From: Cupriavidus neocaledonicus
GTDB lineage: Bacteria > Pseudomonadota > Gammaproteobacteria > Burkholderiales > Burkholderiaceae
Length of the DNA: 64,000 nucleotides
Direction of reading: 5' to 3'
Assembly: GCF_000372525.1 (NCBI RefSeq)
Contig: NZ_AQUR01000093.1
Location: 337-64,336 of the forward strand
Numbering within the stretch: the stretch's first letter is position 1; every line of letters starts with the position of its first letter. This document shows, piece after piece, positions 24,481 to 34,228 of this stretch. Both the position numbers and the translations under genes were made by a program. Under the pieces are notes generated by a model that worked only from the letters and a program-made list of their open reading frames with translations, was not told where the DNA came from and searched no databases.

Positions 24481-24509
24481 GTGCCGGCGCGGTGCCGGCG
24501 CGGTGCCGG
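24481..24509 (+). repeat. Short GC-rich tandem repeat
   Basis: Two full and one partial copy of GTGCCGGCGCG (11 bp) in the gap between the EEP and DUF2798 genes. Probably slippage-generated; no function is apparent. Confidence 0.6.
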
Positions 24510-24512
24510 AAA

Positions 24513-24734
24513 TCAACGGACCCAGCGCTCGACCTGCGCCTGCAGACGCGGCCCGACCACGAGGATGGCCGGAATGACGATCACATAGCCGACGCCCCAC
24601 GAGCGCAGCCAGGTCAGCACAAAGGCGTCGGTGAACCCGATATTGAGGGCGAGCAGGGCGAACGAGATGATCCCCGTGGTCACCACGCCCATCGACAGCG
24701 CGAAGGCGATTTTCCGTTTCAGTTCTACGTTCAT
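24513..24734 (-). CDS. DUF2798 small membrane protein
   Basis: A 73-residue protein with two hydrophobic helices (FALSMGVVTTGIISFALLAL and WLRSWGVGYVIVIPAILVVG) and the terminal GPRLQAQVERWV, matching the DUF2798 family. Members are short inner-membrane proteins of unknown function, often next to stress or regulatory genes. It sits between an EEP hydrolase and an SDR, all on the minus strand. Confidence 0.8.
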   Translation of the reverse strand: MNVELKRKIAFALSMGVVTTGIISFALLALNIGFTDAFVLTWLRSWGVGYVIVIPAILVVGPRLQAQVERWVR

Positions 24735-24835
24735 GGCAAATGTCCTGTCATAAGAGTTCTGGGCGGCAGGTTTTCCGGAGCCCCGCGCGCGCGGCGCATA
24801 TGGCGCAGCCGGGCGGGCGCTCCGGACGCGGACGA

Positions 24836-25639
24836 TTACCTCGCAAGGCCGTACCGCGCGGCCGGCTGCGCACGCGAAAGGTTCGGCCCCAGCGCGGCGC
24901 GTGCCGCCTCGAAGGCGTGCCAGTCCGCGGCGTCCGGCAACGACGGCAGCGTGATCACCTCGCCCTGGTCCAGTCCTGCCAGTGCCGCATCGACCAGGTC
25001 GTCGCCGTCCATCACCAGCGCTTCCGGCAGGTTCTCGACAGGGTGCCCGGCAACGTCCCAGAACGCCGTGCGGGTCGCCCCCGGCAGCACCGCCTGGACG
25101 CGCACGCCGTGGCCGGCAAGCTCATGCTGCAGCGACTGGGTAAAGGCCAGCACGAAGGCCTTGGAGCCGCCGTAGACGCCGTTCAGCACCTCGGGCGCGA
25201 TCGCCACGATCGAGGCAATATTGATGATCGTGCCCTGGCCCCGCGCCACGAAGGCCGGCGCCGCGGCGTAGGTGAGGCGGGTCAGCGCCGTGACGTTGAG
25301 TTCGATCATCGCCTGCATGGTGTCCGCATCCGACGCCAGCAACGGCGACGCGCCACCGAAGCCCGCGTTGTTGACCAGCGTGGTGATGCTGGCGTCCGTC
25401 CTCAGGATGTTCTCGACATGGCGCAAGTCGGCCGCCTGGCCCAGGTCGGCCGTGACGATTTCGACGGAGCGGCCGGTCTGGTCGGTGATGCGCCGCGCCA
25501 GTGCCTCGAGGCGGTTGCGGTTGCGTGCCACCAGGATCAGGTCATGGCCGCGGCGCGCGAGCCGGTCCGCGTAGATGGCGCCGATGCCCGAAGAAGCCCC
25601 GGTGATCAGGGCAGTGCCGGCGTGGGAATGAGTTGTCAC
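24836..25639 (-). CDS. Short-chain dehydrogenase/reductase
   Basis: A 267-residue classical SDR. It has the NAD(P) motif TGASSGIG, the NNAG motif at about residue 90, a catalytic serine in IINIASIVA and the YGGSK (YxxxK) pair near residue 155. Basic residues after the first strand (VARNRNRLE) suggest NADP(H). The substrate is unknown. The start is a GTG (complement of 25637-25639) with GGAG 7 nt upstream; the open frame to 25732 has no ribosome site. It is divergent from the GlxA-type regulator at 25816, which may control it. Confidence 0.9.
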   Translation of the reverse strand: MTTHSHAGTALITGASSGIGAIYADRLARRGHDLILVARNRNRLEALARRITDQTGRSVEIVTADLGQAADLRHVENILRTDASITTLVNNAGFGGASPLLASDADTMQAMIELNVTALTRLTYAAAPAFVARGQGTIINIASIVAIAPEVLNGVYGGSKAFVLAFTQSLQHELAGHGVRVQAVLPGATRTAFWDVAGHPVENLPEALVMDGDDLVDAALAGLDQGEVITLPSLPDAADWHAFEAARAALGPNLSRAQPAARYGLAR

Positions 25640-25815
25640 GTTGAAGCTCCATAGCAGTGGGGAAGGCGGAGGAAAGGTCCGTGGCAGCCGGCGGTGCATA
25701 TCGCCGCTGCGTGCATGGAAGATTAGGTGCACAATGGCGATGGCAACAATGTCGTAGATCCCACTTTTTATGCCATGGCAGGGAATGTGCCCTCCAATGC
25801 CATCAGGAGTTCACC

Positions 25816-26766
25816 ATGCACCATGTGGCCATTGCCTTGTATCCCGGCTTCCAGGCGCTGAACCTTGCGGTGTCGACGGTGCTCGAGTTCGCCAACCGGG
25901 CGCTTGGCGAGCCGCTGTACCAGGTTCACTTGCTGTCCGAACATGGCGGCCCCGTGGCGAGTTCCGGGGGCTTTGCCGTCACCACCGAGCCCTTGGGCCG
26001 GCGCCGCTTCGATACCGTGCTGGTGGTGGGAGACAATGACGTCCTGCCTGCGCCGCCCGCGCTGGTGAAGTTCCTGCAGCGCGCGGCGCGCACTTCGCGG
26101 CGCATCGGCGCGACTTGCACCGGCGCCTTCACGCTGGCGGAGGCGGGCCTGCTGGCCGGCCGCCGTGCCACCACGCACTGGTATTACGCCGAGGAACTGC
26201 GGCGCCGCTTCCCGGACGTCAGCGTGGAGGAGGACCGCATCTTCATCATCGACGGTCCGGTGTGGACCTCGGCCGGGATGTCGGCCTGCATCGACCTGGC
26301 GCTGGCACTGGTGGAGAAAGACGCGGGCGCCGCGGTGGCGCGAGGCGTGGCCAAGAGCCTGGTCGTGTACCATCGCCGCGCCGGCGGCCAGTCGCAGTTT
26401 TCGGCCCTGCTGAACCTGGAGCCGCGCTCCGATCGCATTCGTGGCGCACTGGATTTCGCGCGGCAGAACCTGCAACAGGACCTTTCGGTGGAGCAGCTGG
26501 CGAATGCGGCGCACCTCAGCGCCCGCCAGTTCTCGCGCGCCTTCCGCGACGAAACCGGCCAGAGCCCGGCCAAAGCCGTGGAGCGCCTGCGCGTGGAGGC
26601 GGCGCGGCTGATGATGGAAAGCGGCCGCCATCCCATCGATGTGGTGGCCCGGGATACCGGCTTTGGCGATCCCGAGCGCATGCGGCGGGCCTTTCTGCGC
26701 GCCTTCGGGCAACCGCCGCAGGCGATCCGCCGCATGGCGCGCGGCGGCGTACCGCCCCCGGCTTAG
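25816..26766 (+). CDS. GlxA-family regulator (DJ-1/PfpI + AraC HTH)
   Basis: A 316-residue transcription regulator with an N-terminal class I glutamine amidotransferase-like/DJ-1 domain (residues 1-190). The nucleophile-elbow position reads GATCTGAFTLAEAGLL, so the cysteine is present. A C-terminal AraC/XylS double HTH follows (SVEQLANAAHLSARQFSRAFRDET and PIDVVARDTGFGDPERMRRAF). Relatives such as GbdR, CdhR and ArgR regulate amine or amino acid catabolism. The ATG at 25816 follows CAGGAG. It is divergent from the SDR gene, the most likely target. Confidence 0.9.
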   Translation: MHHVAIALYPGFQALNLAVSTVLEFANRALGEPLYQVHLLSEHGGPVASSGGFAVTTEPLGRRRFDTVLVVGDNDVLPAPPALVKFLQRAARTSRRIGATCTGAFTLAEAGLLAGRRATTHWYYAEELRRRFPDVSVEEDRIFIIDGPVWTSAGMSACIDLALALVEKDAGAAVARGVAKSLVVYHRRAGGQSQFSALLNLEPRSDRIRGALDFARQNLQQDLSVEQLANAAHLSARQFSRAFRDETGQSPAKAVERLRVEAARLMMESGRHPIDVVARDTGFGDPERMRRAFLRAFGQPPQAIRRMARGGVPPPA

Positions 26767-26900
26767 CTGGTGTGCCCGTCACATTGGCGAGATCGGTGTG
26801 CCGCGGCAGGACTTCTTTCGCGAACGCCGGAAGCGGAATCCCGGCGACATGCGCGATACGCCAGCTAGAATCTGAAGACAGTTTCTCTTGGCACGGCATC

Positions 26901-29024
26901 ATGAGACACGAATCTGGCGTCAGGCAGGACGAGTCGCAGGGTCCACGCGGGCGCGATCCGGCGGATGCGGCTACGTTGCCCAACGGCAATGCGCGCTTCA
27001 TCAACCGCGAACTCAGCCAGCTTGAGTTCTTTCACCGCGTGCTGCAGCAGGCGGCCGATCCGGCCATGCCGCTGCTCGAGCGCCTGCGGGCCCTGTGCAC
27101 CTTCAGCAGCAACCTCGACGAGTTCTACGAAATCCGCGTGGCGGGATTGAAGGAACAGTGCGTGCTGTCGTCGCCGGTGGTCGGACCGGACGGGCTGACG
27201 CCGCAGGCCGTTTATGCCGCGGTCAACCAGCGGGTGCGCGAGCTGGTCGGTCAACAGTACCGGCTGTTCAATGACGTGCTGATTCCCGCCATGGCCCAGG
27301 AGCAGATTTGCTTCCTGCGGCGGCCATCGTGGAACACCGCGCAGCAAGACTGGATTCGCGAATTCTTCTTTGCCGAGCTGATGCCGGTCCTGACGCCGAT
27401 CCGGCTGGACCCGGCACATCCGTTTCCGCGGGTGCTGAACAAGAGCCTGAATTTCGCCGTTGATCTCGAGGGCAAGGATGCGTTCGGCCGCAGCTCCGGC
27501 AATGCCATCGTGCAGGCGCCCAGGGCGCTGCCGCGCGTGATCGCGCTGCCAGCGCAGGTTGCGGGATGCGAACACGGCTTCGTGTTCCTGTCTTCGATCC
27601 TGCATGCCCACGTCGGCGAGTTGTTCAGCGGCATGACGGTGCGCGGCTGCTACCAGTTCCGGGTCACCCGCAACAGCGAGCTGTTTGTCGACGAGGAAGA
27701 GGTCAAGAACCTGCGCGAGGCACTGCAGGGCGAACTGCCGCACCGGCACCTTGGCGATGCGGTGCGGCTGGAGTTGGCCGACAACTGCCCGCGCGCCATG
27801 ACCGCGTTCCTGCAGGAGCAGTTTGGCCTCGCGCCCGGCGAGGTGTTCGCGGTCAACGGCCCGGTCAACCTGGTTCGCCTGATGCAGGTGCCGGACCAGG
27901 TCGACCGGCCGGACCTGAAATACCCGCCGTTCCGGCCGGGCTTGCCGAAGGCGCTGCGGGACCAGCCCGATGTCTTCCGCGCCATGCGCGACGGCGACAT
28001 CCTGCTGCACCATCCGTTCCAGGCGTTTGGGCCGGTGGTCGATTTCGTCAGGCAGGCGGCGCAGGATCCGGACGTGGTGGCGATCAGCCAGACGGTGTAT
28101 CGGGCCGGGCACGACTCGGCGCTGCTGTCGTCGCTGATCGAGGCGGCGCGCAACGGCAAGGAGGTCACGGCCGTGGTGGAGCTGATGGCGCGCTTCGACG
28201 AAGAGGCCAACATCGGCTGGGCGGGGCAACTCGAGGAAGTAGGCGCGCATGTGGTCTATGGCGTGGTCGGCTTCAAGGCGCACGCCAAGATCCTGATGGT
28301 GGTGCGGCGCGAGGACGGACGGCTCAGGCGCTATGTGCATCTCGGCACCGGCAACTATCATCACGAGACCTCGCGCAGCTATACGGATTTCGGCTTGCTG
28401 ACCTGCGATGAAGCGCTGACCCAGGATGTGGCACAGGTCTTCAGCCAGCTGACCGGCCGCGGCCAGACGCAAAGCATGACCCATGTCTGGCAATCGCCGT
28501 TTACGCTGAAGCAGCAACTGCTGGCAGCGATCCGGGGCGAAGCCGAGCATGCCAGGGCGGGGCGCAAGGGGCGGATCATCGCCAAGATGAATGCGCTGCT
28601 CGAGCCCGATCTGATCCAGGCGCTGTACGACGCGTCAGGCCAGGGCGTGCGCATCGACCTGATCGTGCGGGGCGCGTGCGCGCTGCGTCCGGGTGTCGCC
28701 GGTCTGTCCGAGCACATCACGGTGAAATCGGTGATGGGCCGGTTTCTCGAGCACTCGCGCATTTTCTGCTTCCACGACGGCGGCGCCGACAAGGTCATGC
28801 TGTCGAGCGGGGAATGGATGGAGCGCAGCCTGTCGCGTCGCATCGAAATATCTTTTCCAGTGCTCGATCCCCGCTTGAAGGCGCGGGTCCTCTCCGAAGG
28901 CCTGGAGCCGTATCTGTCCGACCGGCGCGAAGCGTGGATGATGACGCCGGAAGGCAACTATGTGCGCCAGCCCGTGCCGGACGGCGAGTCGGCGCAGTGC
29001 ATGCTGCTGGCTGCGCTGACCTGA
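26901..29024 (+). CDS. ppk1: Polyphosphate kinase 1
   Basis: A 707-residue PPK1 that reversibly moves the gamma-phosphate of ATP onto polyphosphate. All four domains are recognisable: N domain (FINRELSQLEFFHRVL, TFSSNLDEFYEIR), the head domain, and the two phospholipase D-like catalytic domains. The autophosphorylated histidine lies in GFKAHAKILMV near residue 460, and the second catalytic histidine in RFLEHSRIFCF. The segment LGTGNYHHETSRSYTDFGLLT is also diagnostic. I start at the ATG at 26901; the frame extends upstream to 26115 only as a shadow of the GlxA gene. No ppx or phoU is adjacent, so this may be an extra paralogue. A TAGAAT hexamer at about 26868 may be its -10 box. Confidence 0.92.
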   Translation: MRHESGVRQDESQGPRGRDPADAATLPNGNARFINRELSQLEFFHRVLQQAADPAMPLLERLRALCTFSSNLDEFYEIRVAGLKEQCVLSSPVVGPDGLTPQAVYAAVNQRVRELVGQQYRLFNDVLIPAMAQEQICFLRRPSWNTAQQDWIREFFFAELMPVLTPIRLDPAHPFPRVLNKSLNFAVDLEGKDAFGRSSGNAIVQAPRALPRVIALPAQVAGCEHGFVFLSSILHAHVGELFSGMTVRGCYQFRVTRNSELFVDEEEVKNLREALQGELPHRHLGDAVRLELADNCPRAMTAFLQEQFGLAPGEVFAVNGPVNLVRLMQVPDQVDRPDLKYPPFRPGLPKALRDQPDVFRAMRDGDILLHHPFQAFGPVVDFVRQAAQDPDVVAISQTVYRAGHDSALLSSLIEAARNGKEVTAVVELMARFDEEANIGWAGQLEEVGAHVVYGVVGFKAHAKILMVVRREDGRLRRYVHLGTGNYHHETSRSYTDFGLLTCDEALTQDVAQVFSQLTGRGQTQSMTHVWQSPFTLKQQLLAAIRGEAEHARAGRKGRIIAKMNALLEPDLIQALYDASGQGVRIDLIVRGACALRPGVAGLSEHITVKSVMGRFLEHSRIFCFHDGGADKVMLSSGEWMERSLSRRIEISFPVLDPRLKARVLSEGLEPYLSDRREAWMMTPEGNYVRQPVPDGESAQCMLLAALT

Positions 29025-29057
29025 GTGCGCCACCTGAGTGCGCCACCTGAGTGCGCC
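29019..29057 (+). repeat. Three perfect 13-bp tandem repeats across the ppk1 stop
   Basis: ACCTGAGTGCGCC is repeated three times without mismatch (29019-29031, 29032-29044, 29045-29057). The ppk1 stop TGA lies inside the first unit. The repeat ends about 40 bp before the AraC start. Confidence 0.95.
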
Positions 29058-29098
29058 ATTGCCACGTATCGCCCCCAGCCCCTGCGAAAGGAACGACG

Positions 29099-29995
29099 AT
29101 GACCCTGACCCCAGCCATCGGCCAAGGCCGCCTCAAGGCACGCCAGGCCAGGAGCGCTGCCGCGTACACGACCTCCATGCTTGGCGGCGGCCTGGTGTTC
29201 GACCATCGCCACTGGGCCTGCGGCGAGGCGGAGTTCCGCTGGAAGGCGCCGCGCCACCTGATCGTGCTGACCGAGCGCGGCTCGACCGGCCGCACTTGCG
29301 TCTACAGCGAAGGGCGCCTGATGCACGACGGGCGCGACCGGCCCGGCACGCTCAGTTTCGTGCCTGCCCACGCGGAACGCAGCGGGCATTTCCGCGACGC
29401 GGACCTGGTCTACACGGCGCTGTGGCTCGATCCGGCGCTGGCGCTGCCGGGTTGCGACCGGCTGGCGCAATTGCCGATGCGCATCAACGGCACCGCCGAC
29501 GCGGTGGTGCAGGCACTGCTGACCTCGCTCAGCGCCGACATGGCTGCCGGACGCGTGCCCGAACCGGTCTACCTGGAGCATCTGGTGTCGCTGGTGGCGC
29601 TGCGCCTCGCGGGCGCCGCGCCGGCTGCGCCGTCGAGGCGCGTGCAGGGGCTGGGCCAGCGGCTGCTGGCGCGCCTGACCGACTATATCGATGCGCGGCT
29701 GGATGCGTCGCTGTCGCTGAACGACCTGGCCGGCGTCGCGGGCATGCCGGTGGACACCTTCGCACGGCGCTTCAAGGCGGAGACCGGCATGGCCCCGTAT
29801 GCCTACGTCATCGACCGGCGCGTGCGGCGCGCGCAATCCCTGCTGATCGGCAGCGCGCTGCCGATCAGCGCCGTGGCGCTGGAACTGGGCTTTTCGAGCC
29901 AGAGCCATTTCACTTCCACGTTCCAGCGCCTGACCGGCACGACGCCGCGCAGCTATCGGCAGCACTTGCGCCGGGATCCTGATAGTTCCGCCTGA
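29099..29995 (+). CDS. AraC-family transcriptional regulator
   Basis: A 298-residue regulator with an N-terminal cupin-like sensing half (about 25-130) and a C-terminal AraC/XylS double helix-turn-helix. The first HTH is SLNDLAGVAGMPVDTFARRFKAET and the second SAVALELGFSSQSHFTSTFQRLTG, followed by the family ending TTPRSYR. The ATG at 29099 follows AAAGGAA. It stands 124 bp upstream of, and in the same direction as, the paoABC-type genes, so it probably controls the aldehyde oxidase. The effector is unknown; an aldehyde would fit. Confidence 0.9.
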   Translation: MTLTPAIGQGRLKARQARSAAAYTTSMLGGGLVFDHRHWACGEAEFRWKAPRHLIVLTERGSTGRTCVYSEGRLMHDGRDRPGTLSFVPAHAERSGHFRDADLVYTALWLDPALALPGCDRLAQLPMRINGTADAVVQALLTSLSADMAAGRVPEPVYLEHLVSLVALRLAGAAPAAPSRRVQGLGQRLLARLTDYIDARLDASLSLNDLAGVAGMPVDTFARRFKAETGMAPYAYVIDRRVRRAQSLLIGSALPISAVALELGFSSQSHFTSTFQRLTGTTPRSYRQHLRRDPDSSA

Positions 29996-30119
29996 TATGT
30001 GAAAGAAACGCCCTGCTGGCGCCGACATACTGCCGGTGCCGGCTGTGGCGGCTTCCGCTGGGGAATCCGGTCGCGCCGTGCGGCAGGGCCAGGCCCTGCC
30101 TCCCTCACAGGAGCAGATC

Positions 30120-30788
30120 ATGGATCAGGCGGACCATCCGCAAAACCCCGGTCGCCGCGCCGTGCTGCGCGCCAGCGCGGCGAGCGGCATGCTGTTCGCC
30201 GTCGGCCCCGCGCCGGCGCAGGGCGCAGCGGGCCCATCGTCGGCCTCGAATGCCACGCCCGCCGCCGTGCCGCTCCGGCCGCTGACCTTGCGCATCAACG
30301 GCGCGGAACATGCCGTGCAACTGGATGTGCGCACGACGCTGCTGGACGCACTGCGCAACCAGCTCGGCCTGACCGGCACCAAGAAGGGCTGCGACCATGG
30401 CCAGTGCGGCGCCTGCACGGTGCTGGTGAACGGCCGCCGCATCAATGCCTGCCTGACGCTGGCGGTGATGCACGACGGCGACGCCATCACCACCATCGAA
30501 GGGCTGGCGGACGGCGATACGCTGCATCCCCTGCAATCCGCATTTATCGCGCGTGACGCGTTCCAGTGCGGCTACTGCACGCCCGGCCAGATCTGCTCGG
30601 CCGTCGGCATGCTGGCCGAGGTGCGTGCCGGCTGGCCCAGCCATGCCAGCCGCGATGTCGCCGCGCGGGCGTTCGCGCTCGACGAGGCCGAGATCCGCGA
30701 GCGCATGAGCGGCAACCTGTGCCGCTGCGCGGCCTATCCGAACATCGTTGCCGCGATCCGCGATGCAGCCGACGGGGGCCAGGCATGA
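30120..30788 (+). CDS. paoA: Aldehyde oxidase 2Fe-2S subunit, Tat-exported
   Basis: A 222-residue iron-sulfur subunit of a periplasmic molybdenum hydroxylase. The N-terminus carries a twin-arginine type leader ([16 protein letters not shown]). The plant-type 2Fe-2S motif is [16 protein letters not shown] and the second 2Fe-2S domain has [11 protein letters not shown] and [10 protein letters not shown]. Electrons from the molybdenum centre pass through it. The ATG at 30120 follows AGGAG. Its stop overlaps the start of the FAD subunit (ATGATGA at 30785). In the E. coli PaoABC the whole trimer is exported on this leader. Confidence 0.92.
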   Translation: MDQADHPQNPGRRAVLRASAASGMLFAVGPAPAQGAAGPSSASNATPAAVPLRPLTLRINGAEHAVQLDVRTTLLDALRNQLGLTGTKKGCDHGQCGACTVLVNGRRINACLTLAVMHDGDAITTIEGLADGDTLHPLQSAFIARDAFQCGYCTPGQICSAVGMLAEVRAGWPSHASRDVAARAFALDEAEIRERMSGNLCRCAAYPNIVAAIRDAADGGQA

Positions 30789-31783
30789 TGAGCTTCAGCT
30801 ATGAGCGCGCCGGCAACGCCGCCGAGGCGGTCCAGGCCGTCGCCAGCCGGGACGGCGCCCGCTTTATCGGCGGCGGCACCAACCTGCTCGACCTGATGAA
30901 GCTGGGCATCGAGCAGCCCCGCCACCTGGTGGACGTGAGCCGGCTGCCGCTCGCCGCGATCGAGGATACCGCGGACGGCGGGCTGCGCATTGGCGCGCAG
31001 GTGCGCAACAGCGACCTGGCGGCGGACCCGCGCGTGCGCGCGCGCTATCCGCTGCTGTCGCAGGCGCTGCTGGCGGGCGCATCCGCGCAGATCCGCAACA
31101 AGGCGTCGACCGCGGGCAACCTGCTGCAACGCACGCGCTGCGCCTATTTCTACGATCCGCACATGCCCTGCAACAAGCGCACGCCCGGCAGCGGCTGCGC
31201 GGCGATGCAGGGCCACAACCGCATGAACGCCATCCTGGGCGGCAGCGAAGCCTGCATCGCCGTGCATCCGTCCGACATGGCGGTGGCGATGGCGGCGCTG
31301 GACGCGCGCGTGCACACCGTGTTGCCACAGGGCGGCGCGCGCGTCATCCCGGTGCGCGAGTTGCACCGGCTGCCGGGCCCGACGCCGCACATCGAGACCC
31401 AGCTCGCGCACGGCGAGATGATCGCCGCGGTCACGCTGCCGCCGCCGCCGGCGGGCCGCCAGCTTTACCGCAAGGTGCGCGACCGCGCCTCGTATGCGTT
31501 TGCGCTGGTGGCGGTGGCGCTGGTGCTCGACGTGGCCGGCGGCCAGGTGCGCGGGGCCCGCATCGCACTGGGCGGCGTGGCGCCGCGCCCGTGGCGGGCG
31601 GACGGCGCCGAGCAGGCACTGCGCGGCAGGGCGGCGGATGCGACCGGCTGGCAGGCGGCCGCCGACGCGGCGCTCGTGGGCGCGCGCGGCCATGGCGGCA
31701 ACGATTTCAAGATTCCGCTGGCGCTACGCACGGTGCGGCAGGCATTGGCCGCCGCGGCGCAGCCCGTTCCGCAGCGGACCTGA
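30785..31783 (+). CDS. paoB: Aldehyde oxidase FAD-binding subunit
   Basis: A 332-residue FAD subunit of the xanthine oxidase family. [13 protein letters not shown] and [11 protein letters not shown] contact FAD, and the insertion [20 protein letters not shown] supplies the four cysteines of the extra 4Fe-4S cluster that distinguishes PaoB-type subunits from ordinary xanthine dehydrogenase ones. The start overlaps the paoA stop, indicating translational coupling; ATG codons at 30785 and 30788 are both possible. It transfers electrons from the iron-sulfur clusters to the final acceptor. Confidence 0.92.
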   Translation: MMSFSYERAGNAAEAVQAVASRDGARFIGGGTNLLDLMKLGIEQPRHLVDVSRLPLAAIEDTADGGLRIGAQVRNSDLAADPRVRARYPLLSQALLAGASAQIRNKASTAGNLLQRTRCAYFYDPHMPCNKRTPGSGCAAMQGHNRMNAILGGSEACIAVHPSDMAVAMAALDARVHTVLPQGGARVIPVRELHRLPGPTPHIETQLAHGEMIAAVTLPPPPAGRQLYRKVRDRASYAFALVAVALVLDVAGGQVRGARIALGGVAPRPWRADGAEQALRGRAADATGWQAAADAALVGARGHGGNDFKIPLALRTVRQALAAAAQPVPQRT

Positions 31784-31855
31784 CACGAACTGGTGCTCCG
31801 GTGCGCGGCCGCCGATCGGCTTGCCGCCACGGGCACATGGCGACGGACACGAACC

Positions 31856-34069
31856 ATGACGACAAAGATGCAGGGTAATGCGGGCCGGGGGCAGGGCGCT
31901 CCGGTGGGCCTGCCCATCGACCGGGTCGACGGCAGGCTGAAGGTGACGGGCCGCGCCACCTATGCCTATGAACAGCCGTCGGCAGGACCGGTGCCGCCGG
32001 CTTACGGCTATATCGTGGGCGCCACCATCGCCCGCGGCCGCATCGTTGCCATCGATACCCGGCAGGCGCGGCAGGCGCCGGGGGTGATCCATGTGATGAC
32101 GCATCGGAACGCGCCGGCGCAGCCGGCCTTCGGGCCCTCGGTGCCGCCCACGCCGCGCGACGTGTTCACGCGCGCGCGGCCGTACCTGGCATCGGACCGC
32201 GTGCGCTATTACGACGAGCCGGTGGCGCTGGTGGTGGCCGAGAGCTTCGAGGCGGCGCGCGCCGCCGCCGCGCTGGTGCAGGTGCGCTACCAGGCCGAGC
32301 CCGGGGAATTCGAGCTGGCGCCGCGGCTGGCCGAGGCCTACCAGCCGCCGCGCACCAACGCCGGATTCGCGCCCGACAGCGCGACCGGCAATTTTGCCAA
32401 CGCGTTCTCCGAGGCACCGGTGGCGCTCGACGTGACCTATGCCACGCCGTACCAGAGCCACAACCCGATGGAGCCGCACGCCACCATGGCGGTATGGTCG
32501 GATGCGGGCCTGACCGTCTACACCGGGTCGCAGACGCTGGGCAACTTCCAGGCGGGCCTGGCCGCCACGCTGCGCATCCCGCCGGAACGGGTGCGCATCG
32601 TCAGCCCCTTTACCGGCGGCGGCTTCGGCGCCAAGCTGATCGTCCATGCCGATACGGTGCTGGCCGCGCTGGCGGCGCGCGAACTGCGGCGGCCGGTCAA
32701 GATCGCGCTGACGCGCCAGCAGATGTATGCGAACGCCGGCCATCGCGCGGCCATGTCGCATCGCGTGCGCCTGGGCGCGGACCGGGACGGGCGGCTGTCG
32801 GCAATGGGCTACGAGGTCTGGTCGGCCACCTGCCGGTTCGAGGAGTATTGCGAGCAGACCGCGGTGTTCGCGCGCGCGCTGTATGCCGCGCCGCACCGCG
32901 CGACGCGGCACCGGCTGGTGCCGGTCGACCTGAACCGCGGCGAATGGATGCGTTCGCCCGGCGAGGCGCCGGGCATGCTGGCCTTCGAGTGCGCCATGGA
33001 CGAGCTGACCGGCCTGCCGTACTCGACCCGCAACCTGGTGGACTGCATGCGCACCGGCGCGGCGCGCTTCGGCTGGCAGCACCGCCGCGCCGCGCCCCGA
33101 AGCGTGCGCGAAGGGCGCTGGCTGGTCGGCATGGGCATGGCCGCGGCGATACGGCCGAACTACCTCGGCGCCGCGGCGGCACAGGTGGCCATGGACAGCC
33201 GCGGGCGCGTCACGGTGCGGCTCGACATGACCGACATCGGCACCGGCACCTATACCATCCTGACCCAAATCGCCGCCGAGAGCCTGGGCGTGCCGCTGAA
33301 CTGGGTGCGGGTCGAACTGGGCGACAGCCGCTTCCCGCGCACGGCGGGCTCCGGCGGATCCTGGGGCGCGGCCAGCGCCGGTTCCGCGGTGGCCGACGCC
33401 TGCACCCAATTGAAGGCCCGCATCGTGGCCGCCGCCAAGGGGCCGGAACAGGCCGCGCCCGCGGCGGTGCGCTTCGCCGATGGCGCCGTTACCCTCGGCG
33501 GGCAGACGCAACGGCTGGACGACCTGATGGCACGCGTCGCGCCCGGCGGCCTGCAGGCGGAAGGCCGGGTGGCCGGCATGGGCGAAGCCTACAAGGCGCA
33601 TTCGCACCACGCTTATGGCGCGCATTTCGCCGAAGTCGCGGTCGACGCCGATACCGGCGAGATCCGCATGCGGCGCATGCTGGCAGTGATCGGCGCCGGC
33701 CGCATCCTCAACCCCAAGACCGCGCGCTCGCAGATCCTGGGCGGCATGACCTGGGGCATCGGCGCCGCGCTGATGGAACAGACCCTGCTGGATACGCGCT
33801 ACGGCAACTTTATCAACCACGACCTGGCCGAGTACCTGGTGCCGGTCAACGGCGACGTGGCGCAGATGGAGGTGGTGTTCCTGGACCAGCCCGACCCGAA
33901 CGCCAACCCGCTGGGCATCAAGGGGCTGGGCGAGCTGGGCGTGTGCGGCGCGGGGGCGGCGGTGGCCAATGCGGTCTACAACGCCACCGGGGCGCGGGTG
34001 CGGGAGTTTCCGGTGACGCTGGACAAGGTGCTGGCGGGGATGGCGGCGGCGGAGCGGCTGGCCTTGTGA
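31856..34069 (+). CDS. paoC: Aldehyde oxidase molybdopterin subunit
   Basis: A 737-residue catalytic subunit that binds molybdenum-molybdopterin cytosine dinucleotide. Recognisable parts are RVDGRLKVTGRATYAYE, the Mo-cofactor loops TGGGFGAKLIVH and GSGGSWGAASAGS, and the terminal catalytic glutamate in LGIKGLGELGVCGAGAA. The order and length match PaoC, which oxidises aromatic and other aldehydes to acids in the periplasm. The start at 31856 has only a weak ribosome site. No paoD/mocA-like cytidylyltransferase or insertion chaperone follows; that function must be supplied from elsewhere. Confidence 0.92.
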   Translation: MTTKMQGNAGRGQGAPVGLPIDRVDGRLKVTGRATYAYEQPSAGPVPPAYGYIVGATIARGRIVAIDTRQARQAPGVIHVMTHRNAPAQPAFGPSVPPTPRDVFTRARPYLASDRVRYYDEPVALVVAESFEAARAAAALVQVRYQAEPGEFELAPRLAEAYQPPRTNAGFAPDSATGNFANAFSEAPVALDVTYATPYQSHNPMEPHATMAVWSDAGLTVYTGSQTLGNFQAGLAATLRIPPERVRIVSPFTGGGFGAKLIVHADTVLAALAARELRRPVKIALTRQQMYANAGHRAAMSHRVRLGADRDGRLSAMGYEVWSATCRFEEYCEQTAVFARALYAAPHRATRHRLVPVDLNRGEWMRSPGEAPGMLAFECAMDELTGLPYSTRNLVDCMRTGAARFGWQHRRAAPRSVREGRWLVGMGMAAAIRPNYLGAAAAQVAMDSRGRVTVRLDMTDIGTGTYTILTQIAAESLGVPLNWVRVELGDSRFPRTAGSGGSWGAASAGSAVADACTQLKARIVAAAKGPEQAAPAAVRFADGAVTLGGQTQRLDDLMARVAPGGLQAEGRVAGMGEAYKAHSHHAYGAHFAEVAVDADTGEIRMRRMLAVIGAGRILNPKTARSQILGGMTWGIGAALMEQTLLDTRYGNFINHDLAEYLVPVNGDVAQMEVVFLDQPDPNANPLGIKGLGELGVCGAGAAVANAVYNATGARVREFPVTLDKVLAGMAAAERLAL

Positions 34070-34228
34070 GTGCAAACGCCGGTTGGCGCCGACCGGTACT
34101 GCGTGCGCGTCGGACCAGGGTCATGATTCGGCCGTCTTGCGGCACGGCTCGCAGGGTGGCGTGGCGGGTCCGGGCGCAGCGGCGCAGCGCTTCAGGCAGA
34201 GAGACCGACCCATCTATGCGCCCTCGCT

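Noticed and set aside
24481-24509. GC-rich tandem repeat as a regulatory site
   Set aside because: It is short, slippage-like and not placed at a promoter I can identify.
31724-34075. 783-codon minus-strand open frame opposite paoC
   Set aside because: Antisense shadow of a clearly recognised molybdopterin subunit; no ribosome site or domain.
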